Source: Faeciplasma gallinarum
Lineage (GTDB): Bacteria; Bacillota; Clostridia; Oscillospirales; Ruminococcaceae
Assembly: GCA_018711085.1 (NCBI GenBank)
Contig: DVIR01000037.1
Coordinates: forward strand, 1 to 38,288
Direction of reading: 5' to 3'
DNA length: 38,288 bases
Part shown: positions 32,474-38,288 of the stretch, piece after piece
How positions within the stretch are numbered: position 1 is the stretch's first letter
How the letters are laid out: the number at the start of each line of letters is the position of its first letter
The notes under the pieces: generated by a model
Database searches by the model: none
Told to the model about the DNA's origin: nothing
What the model saw: only the letters and a program-made list of their open reading frames with translations
Translations under genes and position numbers: made by a program

Positions 32474-33094
32474 TTACTTTTTGCGGTTGAAAATCACATA
32501 AACCGCCGCCGCTGCTGTCGCAGTCAGGCTTGTGCATATCGCAATTCCGGTTGGAGGGTTTATGTCCGCATCGTCGGTGTCTTCGCCCGACGGCGAGTCG
32601 GGAGCCTGTTCAGTCGGATCGGACATGTCAAAGAGCGCCGCAAGTTCGTCCTGCTCGTCCGGCGTCAAGGATGTCTGCGCACTGCCCGCTGCGCTGTATA
32701 CTAATCCGAGCTGAAGAGGATATGATTCCATCGCTATTCCGTCCCAGCTGATAGTCAAGGTCTTAAAGGCGAGTATTTCGTCCTCTGATGCTGCGCTTCC
32801 GTCGGCGTTTGTGATGTTTTCGCCCTCAATGCCGAATGTAAACGGCGTGTATCCGTTCGGGTATCCGATAAGCTGTGCCGCGCACTTAAATAAGTATCTT
32901 CCCGTCTCATCGCTGTAGCTAACGTCAACAACGTAGACGTCAGTTGATGTTATCGGGTCGGCGTATTCAATTATGGCTGATGCGGGAACGCATGCTCCGA
33001 TTGCCACCAAAATCGAAACTATCAGGGCGACGGCAGCTTTGGCTATAACGCCTGATGCGCGCGCTGTGTCGGCTGCGCCGGTTATGCTTTTCAT
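32474..33094 (-). CDS. Secreted small protein with NPPTG-type C-terminal sorting-like signal
   Basis: I do not recognise the central domain. The start at 33094 is chosen because GAGAGGAT lies just upstream; an earlier ATG at 33121 would add a very charged extension before the signal peptide. Of 206 residues, the N-terminus is a signal peptide with a hydrophobic core (KAAVALIVSILVAIGA) and a likely cleavage at PASA. The middle has beta-strand-like sequence, and an acidic, Pro/Asp-rich linker follows. The C-terminus is INPPTGI, a hydrophobic segment (ICTSLTATAAAAVYVIF) and NRKK. This tripartite end is the layout of sortase substrates, with NPPTG in place of LPxTG. It could equally be only membrane-anchored. 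A likely cell-surface protein. Confidence 0.75.
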   Translation of the reverse strand: MKSITGAADTARASGVIAKAAVALIVSILVAIGACVPASAIIEYADPITSTDVYVVDVSYSDETGRYLFKCAAQLIGYPNGYTPFTFGIEGENITNADGSAASEDEILAFKTLTISWDGIAMESYPLQLGLVYSAAGSAQTSLTPDEQDELAALFDMSDPTEQAPDSPSGEDTDDADINPPTGIAICTSLTATAAAAVYVIFNRKK

Positions 33095-33360
33095 ATTTTC
33101 ATCCTCTCTTTCTTTCGGCATGCAGTTTAAATCTGCTTTTATACTGAATACAATTTAAAGCCTTAAAATATTGCATGAAACATATAGCTGCATATAAAAA
33201 TATCACGACGTCGCTAAACAGACGTGTTACACATAGAGACGTTCCCGCAATTATAAATGTACTTGTGATGCGTGCCGAGCAGGCGTTACACCGTGATTAT
33301 ATCACCTGCATAATAACGCACGCGTACATAAAACGTGCTTAAAAAGATTATCAAAACGGC
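33095..33360. other. Intergenic region between divergent genes
   Basis: No gene seen. The region includes a small palindrome GTGATTATATCAC (about 33293-33305) and several scattered ACGT words. A weak - strand promoter for the NPPTG protein (TATAAA near 33138) is possible but its -35 is poor. Confidence 0.35.
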
Positions 33361-33389
33361 TTGTCAAAACGGATAAGCTGATGTATAAT
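33351..33389 (+). promoter_or_regulatory. Promoter with 9-bp direct repeat for the Fe-S scaffold operon
   Basis: TTGTCA (33361-33366), 17 bases, TATAAT (33384-33389). TCAAAACGG occurs at 33351-33359 and 33364-33372, a 13-base period, overlapping the -35. Confidence 0.75.
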
Positions 33390-33428
33390 AACACTGTGTT
33401 CCACGATTATCGAAAGGAGTTTACATTT

Positions 33429-34121
33429 ATGAATTATTCACGCGAAGTTGAACAGATGTGCTGTGTGGCAAAAGGCCCAAAGCACGGACCTGCTCCCATA
33501 CCTGAAGAGGGCAAGTGGGTACAGGCTAAAGAAATCAAGGATATCTGCGGCTTTACTCACGGAATCGGATGGTGTGCACCTCAGCAGGGCGCATGCAAGC
33601 TTTCGCTCAACATTAAGGACGGTATCATTGAGGAAGCTTTGGTTGAGACTATCGGATGCTCCGGTATGACTCACTCTGCGGCCATGGCTGCTGAAATTCT
33701 TCCCGGAAAGACCGTTTTGGAGGCGCTTAACACCGACCTCGTATGCGACGCCATAAACACCGCAATGCGCGAGCTGTTCCTTCAGATAGCTTACGGAAGA
33801 TCTCAGTCTGCATTCTCAGAGGATGGACTTTCCATAGGTGCGGGTCTTGAGGACTTGGGAAAGGGAACAAGAAGCCAGGTAGGAACCATGTACGGCACGA
33901 AGGCAAAGGGCGTAAGATACCTTGAAATGGCTGAGGGCTACGTCACAAGAATGGCTCTTGACGAGGACGACCAGGTAATAGGCTATGAGTTCGTATCCTT
34001 GGGCAAGATGACTGACTTCATCAAGAAGGGCGACGATCCTACAACCGCATACAACAAGTCTATGGGTCACTACGGCAGATTTGACGATGCTGTCAAGTAT
34101 ATCGACCCCCGTAAGCAGTAA
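33429..34121 (+). CDS. Iron-sulfur cluster assembly scaffold-like protein (NifU/IscU-type)
   Basis: Cytoplasmic protein of 230 residues from the ATG at 33429, set by AAAGGAG 8 bases upstream. Cysteines occur at about 11, 12, 40, 49, 56, 77 and 106; those around GWCAPQQGACKL and ETIGCSGMTHSAAMAAEIL resemble the cluster-ligand and following helix of the IscU/NifU N-terminal fold. This product is typically annotated as an iron-sulfur cluster assembly scaffold and is found paired with a GGGtGRT protein, as here 15 bases downstream. The C-terminal 100 residues extend beyond the standard scaffold. Its exact role is not known to me. Confidence 0.85.
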   Translation: MNYSREVEQMCCVAKGPKHGPAPIPEEGKWVQAKEIKDICGFTHGIGWCAPQQGACKLSLNIKDGIIEEALVETIGCSGMTHSAAMAAEILPGKTVLEALNTDLVCDAINTAMRELFLQIAYGRSQSAFSEDGLSIGAGLEDLGKGTRSQVGTMYGTKAKGVRYLEMAEGYVTRMALDEDDQVIGYEFVSLGKMTDFIKKGDDPTTAYNKSMGHYGRFDDAVKYIDPRKQ

Positions 34122-34136
34122 TAGGAGGATAAGAGC

Positions 34137-35138
34137 ATGGCTTTATTTGAAAATTACGAGAGAAGAATTGACAAGATCAATTCTGTACTTGCCGAGTACG
34201 GCATTTCTTCCGTTGAGGAGTGCAAGGAAATCACCTTAGCAAAGGGAATTGACTGCGATAAAATTGTAAGAGAGACTCAGCCTATCTGCTTTGAAAACGC
34301 TGTTTGGGCATACACTGTAGGCTGCGCAATAGCTATCAAGAAGGGCTGCACAAAGGCTGCCGACGCTGCGGCTGCTATCGGAATAGGACTTCAGTCATTC
34401 TGCATACCCGGCTCTGTAGCTGAAAACCGTAAGGTTGGTTTGGGCCACGGAAACCTTGGCAAGATGCTTCTGTCCGAGGACACCGAGTGCTTCTGCTTCC
34501 TTGCCGGACATGAGTCGTTTGCGGCAGCTGAGGGCGCTATCAAGATCGCTCTTAACGCGAACAAGGTAAGAGTTAAGCCCCTTAGAGTTATACTCAACGG
34601 ACTTGGCAAGGACGCCGCTTTCATAATCTCAAGAATCAACGGATTCACATATGTTGAGACAGAGTTTGATCCCTTCACCGAAGAGGTAAAGGTTGTTTAC
34701 ACAAAGGCTTACTCCAACGGACCCAGAGCAGACGTAAAGTGCTACGGCGCTGACAACGTTCCCGAGGGCGTTGCAATAATGAAGCTTGAGAACGTAGGCG
34801 TTTCCATCACCGGAAACTCCACCAACCCCACCAGATTCCAGCACCCCGTTGCGGGAACATATAAGAAGTGGTGCAATGAGAACGGCGTCAAGTACTTCTC
34901 CGTTGCATCCGGAGGAGGAACGGGAAGAACACTTCACCCCGACAACATGGCAGCAGGACCTTCCAGCTACGGCATGACCGATACCATGGGAAGAATGCAC
35001 TCCGACGCCCAGTTCGCCGGCTCTTCATCCGTTCCCGCTCACGTTGAGATGATGGGACTTATCGGTATGGGCAACAACCCAATGGTTGGCGCTACCGTTG
35101 CTTGTGCAGTTGCTGTTGAGGAAGCTATGAAGGCTTAA
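34137..35138 (+). CDS. GGGtGRT protein
   Basis: A 333-residue soluble protein of a conserved family named after its motif, here VASGGGTGRTLHPDNM with the motif at 259-265. There are Cys residues in the N-terminal third (40, 51, 63, 71, 89, 118, 120) and many Gly-rich loops (GLGHGNLGKM, GNSTNPTRF). Biochemical function is unknown; the constant partnership with the scaffold-like gene just upstream (15 bases, AGGAGG-like site) suggests a joint role in Fe-S or redox chemistry. This unit ends at the terminator at 35227-35263. Synonymous codon use looks strongly biased, as in highly expressed genes. Confidence 0.93.
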   Translation: MALFENYERRIDKINSVLAEYGISSVEECKEITLAKGIDCDKIVRETQPICFENAVWAYTVGCAIAIKKGCTKAADAAAAIGIGLQSFCIPGSVAENRKVGLGHGNLGKMLLSEDTECFCFLAGHESFAAAEGAIKIALNANKVRVKPLRVILNGLGKDAAFIISRINGFTYVETEFDPFTEEVKVVYTKAYSNGPRADVKCYGADNVPEGVAIMKLENVGVSITGNSTNPTRFQHPVAGTYKKWCNENGVKYFSVASGGGTGRTLHPDNMAAGPSSYGMTDTMGRMHSDAQFAGSSSVPAHVEMMGLIGMGNNPMVGATVACAVAVEEAMKA

Positions 35139-35226
35139 TCCTCGGCGCAAAGGCGTAGAGGCATAAAGGGCACAAGGGCACAGACGGCGCAATCGGCGCA
35201 AATGTGCAAAGCTGCAACTTTGTAAT

Positions 35227-35263
35227 AAAAAGCGGAACAGGATTTGTCCTGCTCCGCTTTTTT
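35227..35263. terminator. Bidirectional intrinsic terminator
   Basis: AAAAAGCGGA-CAGGA pairs with TCCTG-TCCGCTTTTTT around TTTG, with one internal mismatch. It serves the GGGtGRT unit (+) and the convergent GH5 gene (-). Confidence 0.93.
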
Positions 35264-35282
35264 GCTGCTTATTTGCTTATTA

Positions 35283-36497
35283 TCATGCGATGCGATCTGA
35301 TATTTTTTGCGCGATGTCCTTGACCGCATCCCCGTCCTCGGCGCTGTTGAACCTGCATTCCGAGCGGTTGAACCAGTCGTTCGCCGTGTCCCATACAACC
35401 GGCACAAAACCGTAGTCGGTTATTATGTCCATCTCGGTTTTGAACATCTTTAGCGGATCAGAGTATACGGCGCCCGAAGGTATCCTGTCCGGACTGTTGT
35501 ACGACTTGACAGATGTGCACTCGCCTATAAACACCGGTATGCCTTTGTCCGAAAACGCAGATTTAAGAAGTTCGCACTGACTTATGCTGTAGTCGTACCA
35601 CTGCTGCGTGCCGAGCTGATTTGACCAGTACATGGCGTTGTCAACATAGTGAACCGAAACCATAAGCCTGTCGTCCGCCGTGTCGGCGGGGAGCGTAAAA
35701 CGAGGGTCGGTTGTCTTGTCTATGTTTGTGTTGTAGCCGGATATGATGAGCATTCTGTCGGCGTTTTCAGAACCGGTGCTCCTCACGGCGTTTACAAAGG
35801 TGCTGTTAAGCTCATTGACATACTCGAAAAGCTCGTCCTCTGTGTATAGGATGTATGACGGCGTGCTGCCAAGGCTTTCGTTGAACCCCTCAAGTACCAG
35901 CTTGTCAGGGTAGTCCTTGAAGTACTCCGCAATCTGCGTCCAAAGCGTGTCCACAACCTCAAGCGCCTCGTCCGGCTCAAGCACCGTCAGTATGTGCCCG
36001 TCGTAGTGGTGCATGTTTATCACGCAGTACATCTCATCGTCGAGCACCCACTGCGCGACTTCGGCAACACGCGCTATGTAGTCCTCGCTTATTGTGTATG
36101 TGCCGTCCTCCTCCATCATGTTTCCCCAGTATACAGGTATTCTGATGGTGTTAAAGCCTGCGTCCTTAAACGCATCTATTATTTCCTTTGTAGTTTGTAC
36201 ACTGCCCCAGCATGTTTCATAGTTGGTCGGCGTGTTGTCTCCGATTATCTGTGCGCCGCTTGAAGTCCTTTGCTTGTCCTCATAGTATGCGTCAAAGGTG
36301 TTGCCCAGGTTTATCCCTATGCCCATGTCCTGCGCAATTTCCATGGCACTCATCCTTGTTTCCAAGGCGTCATCAGTCGCCGAAACGCTTGCGCCATCTT
36401 GAGACTGCGGCGGATTTTCGCCCGCAGCACACGATGATGCGTACGTCACAGACAGCGCCGCAGCGAGCGCAAGGGCAATAAACTTAGATATTTTCAC
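35283..36497 (-). CDS. GH5-family endoglucanase-like lipoprotein
   Basis: Secreted cellulase-type glycoside hydrolase, 404 residues from the GTG at 36497, chosen because GGGGGTG lies 6 bases upstream; an ATG five codons earlier overlaps that site. The signal peptide ends in a lipobox-like YASSC, and a Gly/Ser/Gln/Asp-rich linker follows. The TIM barrel has the GH5 landmarks in order: GINLGNTFDAY, NTIRIPVYWG, VINMHHYDG, acid/base Glu207 in LEGFNESLG, VSVHYVD and nucleophile Glu326 in PVFIGECTSV, then a late VVWDTAND. The NES after the acid/base replaces the more usual NEP. It would act on beta-1,4-glucans at the cell surface. It has its own promoter and terminator. Confidence 0.93.
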   Translation of the reverse strand: MKISKFIALALAAALSVTYASSCAAGENPPQSQDGASVSATDDALETRMSAMEIAQDMGIGINLGNTFDAYYEDKQRTSSGAQIIGDNTPTNYETCWGSVQTTKEIIDAFKDAGFNTIRIPVYWGNMMEEDGTYTISEDYIARVAEVAQWVLDDEMYCVINMHHYDGHILTVLEPDEALEVVDTLWTQIAEYFKDYPDKLVLEGFNESLGSTPSYILYTEDELFEYVNELNSTFVNAVRSTGSENADRMLIISGYNTNIDKTTDPRFTLPADTADDRLMVSVHYVDNAMYWSNQLGTQQWYDYSISQCELLKSAFSDKGIPVFIGECTSVKSYNSPDRIPSGAVYSDPLKMFKTEMDIITDYGFVPVVWDTANDWFNRSECRFNSAEDGDAVKDIAQKISDRIA

Positions 36498-36527
36498 AAA
36501 AAACACCCCCATACATTTGTTATATAA

Positions 36528-36556
36528 AGAATAACACGCCGCCGCAAAAAGCGCAA
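36528..36556 (-). promoter_or_regulatory. Promoter of the GH5 gene
   Basis: On the - strand TTGCGC (36556-36551), 17 bases, TATTCT (36533-36528), with TGT before the -10 as an extended element. Confidence 0.6.
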
Positions 36557-36620
36557 CATGCCTGTATCAAAAACCGCGGTTTTCAGCGCAATTCATTTGC
36601 AAAGCGCATCCAAGCAGTAA

Positions 36621-36645
36621 AGCCGAGGAACAATTGTCCTCGGCT
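36621..36645 (-). terminator. Hairpin after the epimerase gene
   Basis: AGCCGAGGA (36621-36629) pairs with TCCTCGGCT (36637-36645), with outer AAGCAG/CTGCTT pairing. The T-run on the - strand is interrupted, so it is a moderate terminator. Confidence 0.7.
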
Positions 36646-36698
36646 CTGCTGCTTTGCTGTTTCGGATATGGCAGCGCATAAGAAAGCGCCGGCTTTTA

Positions 36699-37730
36699 TC
36701 AGTTGTTTGCGTCCTTTGAGCTTTTTGAATGCTTAATATACTTGTCCTTGATCCATTTTACGGTGTCGCTCACCGTTTCCTTCAACGGCCTTGGAGAGTA
36801 TCCCAACTCCCTTGTGGCTTTTACATGAGAAAAGTTTGCGTTTGCGCCCAAAACGGCTATCGAGTACGGCGTGAAGAACGGAGTGGTGCTCTTTCTCTTC
36901 ATCTTTTCCACAAGCTTTGCAATCAGCATCACTGGCTTGAGGGGGAGATTGAACAAAGGCTTTCTCACCTTTGCCATGCGGCTTGCCTCGTCGATGATTT
37001 CGTCAACCGTAGCAAACTCGCCGGAAAGTATATAACATTCGCCGGCGCGGCCTTCCCGACAGCACTCTACAACTCCGTGCGCAACGTCGCGGACGTCGAC
37101 AAAATCATACCCGCCCTTTACCGACAGCGGCAGCTTTCCCTTGCAGTACGCTATCAGCATCTTTGCGATGTTTCCGCACGAGCTGTCGTTCGGGCCTATT
37201 ATTCCGGATGGGTGCACTATGCATGCGTTCAGACCGTCTTTAATCGCAGCCAAAACTGCGGCTGTTGCCTTTGCCTTGCTCTTTGCATACGCGCCGTCAA
37301 CCTTGTCCGCAGAAAAGCTTGACACCTCGGTCATGGTTTTTCCGTCTTTAAGCTCAGGTATCGCGTGCACCGAGCTGACATACACAAGTCTGTCAACAGA
37401 CATCTCCTTGCACGCCTTAATGATGTTTTTTGCTCCGCCAACGTTGACCTTCTCAAGCATCGGACCGGGGGAGGTCGCTATCGACACTATTCCCGCACAG
37501 TGTATTAAACAGCAGGGATGTTCGGCGTTTTTAAGCCATGCGTATATTGAATCTATGTCCGTGACGTCGCCCGCCGTCACGGTTACGCTGTCAGGCAGCT
37601 CAGACCTGTGCTTGTCGTTCGGCAAGACAAGTGCGTTTACTTTTTCGCCGCACTTTATCAGCTCTTTTACAACGTGGCTTCCCAAAAAACCGGTTGCTCC
37701 GGTTACGTAGTATTCACTGTAGTTATACAT
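36699..37730 (-). CDS. NAD(P)-dependent epimerase/reductase, extended SDR family
   Basis: Cytoplasmic oxidoreductase of 343 residues. The Rossmann nucleotide-binding motif is TGATGFLGSH (10-19), with CAG at about 78-80, a catalytic-type Ser in VYVSS (119-120) and the Y-x-x-x-K pair Tyr148/Lys152 in AYAKSKAKA. HPSGIIGPND is typical of the dihydroflavonol reductase/HpnA-like branch of NAD-dependent epimerases. Substrate not determinable. AAAGGAGG lies 8 bases before the ATG. It is divergent from a TetR-type gene with which it shares an operator and interlocking promoters, so that regulator probably controls it. Confidence 0.92.
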   Translation of the reverse strand: MYNYSEYYVTGATGFLGSHVVKELIKCGEKVNALVLPNDKHRSELPDSVTVTAGDVTDIDSIYAWLKNAEHPCCLIHCAGIVSIATSPGPMLEKVNVGGAKNIIKACKEMSVDRLVYVSSVHAIPELKDGKTMTEVSSFSADKVDGAYAKSKAKATAAVLAAIKDGLNACIVHPSGIIGPNDSSCGNIAKMLIAYCKGKLPLSVKGGYDFVDVRDVAHGVVECCREGRAGECYILSGEFATVDEIIDEASRMAKVRKPLFNLPLKPVMLIAKLVEKMKRKSTTPFFTPYSIAVLGANANFSHVKATRELGYSPRPLKETVSDTVKWIKDKYIKHSKSSKDANN

Positions 37731-37778
37731 TTAAGCGTCCTCCTTTGTTTTTTTATGTGTGAAATATGTGTACAGGTG

Positions 37779-37828
37779 TTGATTTTCTTTCACAATTATA
37801 TTATAATACATTGTGACGAATAATCCAA
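37779..37828. promoter_or_regulatory. Interlocking divergent promoters with symmetric operator
   Basis: + strand: TTGATT (37779-37784), 17 bases, TATAAT (37802-37807). - strand: TTGGAT (37828-37823), 17 bases, TATAAT (37805-37800). The two -10 elements overlap. TCACAAT (37790-37796) and ATTGTGA (37810-37816) are exact inverted arms 13 bases apart, enclosing both -10 boxes, so one bound dimer would block both genes. Confidence 0.8.
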
Positions 37829-37845
37829 CCATCAGCTTTGGATAG

Positions 37846-37918
37846 TTTGATAGATACTAATCAAAATCGAGAAATTCGTTGATTATTTATAAAATTTTTT
37901 TGACAAGCCGCATGCGGC
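37846..37918. promoter_or_regulatory. Two palindromes in the TetR leader
   Basis: TTTGAT (37846-37851) and ATCAAA (37860-37865) are inverted arms 8 bases apart. GCCGCATGCGGC (37907-37918) is a perfect 12-base palindrome about 30 bases before the TetR start. Either may be a regulatory site or chance. Confidence 0.35.
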
Positions 37919-37949
37919 GGAAAAAAAGAATGCGAGGACGGGTGGTATA

Positions 37950-38288
37950 ATGAAAACGGACGCAAGGGTGAGGTATACAAAGCAGGTGCTTAAGTCTACG
38001 CTTTTGGGGCTTTTGGAGCACAAGCCGATAAACAAGATAACCGTCAAAGAGGTGTGCGAAATTGCGCAGATAAACCGCGCGACATTTTATTCGCACTATG
38101 CCGACTGCTTTGACCTGCTTGAGCAGATAGAAAACGAGTTTATCTCGGAGTTTGAGAAGTCGCTTTCCTATATAGACGGCTTGGACGTAAGGCAGCTTGT
38201 CGTGGCGATTTACGATATAATTGATAAGAACATTGACCTTTGCAGAGCGCTTATATTTGCGAACACAAATCAATCTCTTTTGCACAGG
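37950..38288 (+). CDS. TetR-family transcriptional regulator (3' partial)
   Basis: The frame is open to the window end, 113 codons. The N-terminal helix-turn-helix is clear: STLLGLLEHKPINKITVKEV then CEIAQINRATFYSHYADCFDL, the usual TetR core with the FYxHY motif. The start at 37950 has GAGG and GGGTGG upstream; an ATG at 37930 stops after six codons. The beginning of the ligand domain follows (LLEQIENEFISEFEKSL). It is divergent from the SDR gene, sharing the symmetric operator, which fits an autorepressor that also controls its neighbour. Confidence 0.9.
   Translation, partial: MKTDARVRYTKQVLKSTLLGLLEHKPINKITVKEVCEIAQINRATFYSHYADCFDLLEQIENEFISEFEKSLSYIDGLDVRQLVVAIYDIIDKNIDLCRALIFANTNQSLLHR

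Noticed and set aside
35139..35226. Loose repeats of GGCGCAA and AGGGCACA words after the GGGtGRT gene
   Set aside because: Short, irregular and without conserved spacing; likely low-complexity intergenic sequence, not a CRISPR array or tandem repeat.
37887..38285. 132-codon frame on the - strand at the window end
   Set aside because: Antisense to the TetR gene, which has clear helix-turn-helix sequence in the + frame.

Overview
The window looks like chromosome of a low-to-moderate GC, anaerobic gut- or rumen-type Clostridia (Firmicutes). The basis is AGGAGG-type ribosome binding sites, consensus SigA promoters (TTGACA/TATAAT, 17 bp), a CIRCE heat-shock operator, a pst-phoU-phoPR phosphate operon in Firmicutes style, the Fe-S scaffold/GGGtGRT gene pair seen in anaerobic Firmicutes, and several polysaccharide-degrading enzymes (GH2 beta-galactosidase, GH5 endoglucanase, a very large anchored clan GH-A-like protein). 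Species cannot be named from sequence alone.

Layout. 1-6.3 kb: 3' part of a sugar-type ABC solute-binding lipoprotein, a convergent AraC regulator, a MarR regulator with a one-subunit ABC exporter, and a YitT membrane protein. 6.3-7.8 kb: a methyltransferase remnant and an Hsp20 chaperone with a long leader and a distant CIRCE site. 7.8-14.6 kb: pstS-pstC-pstA-pstB-phoU followed by its own-promoter phoP-phoR two-component pair. 14.8-18.6 kb: a 1265-residue secreted, membrane-anchored carbohydrate-active protein.

18.9-29.1 kb is the most unusual part. Two convergent operons meet at a shared terminator. The + operon encodes an EcfA-EcfA-EcfT triple fusion and a Trep_Strep/MptD-type S component. 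The - operon encodes a YgbA-like cysteine-rich protein, two exporter-fold ABC half-transporters (YbtP/YbtQ/IrtAB-like), a second ECF S component, EcfT and a double EcfA. Both operons begin at a near-identical 18-bp palindrome (AGTTAGCwTATGCTAAyT) placed at exactly the same offset over a promoter -10. The gene set resembles transport halves of siderophore loci such as equibactin, without biosynthesis genes, so I infer a metal- (probably iron-) regulated metallophore uptake island. At its outer edge lie a tRNA-Val gene, an integrase C-terminal remnant and short direct/inverted repeats, which look like an old integration scar.

29.1-38.3 kb: tRNA-Leu/tRNA-Val, a LacZ-type beta-galactosidase, a small secreted protein with an NPPTG wall-sorting-like tail, an Fe-S scaffold/GGGtGRT pair, a GH5 lipoprotein cellulase, and an NAD-dependent epimerase/reductase that is divergent from a partial TetR regulator. 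The last two share a symmetric operator and interlocking promoters.

All calls are from reading the sequence; family names rest on motifs and remembered family features, not on searches.
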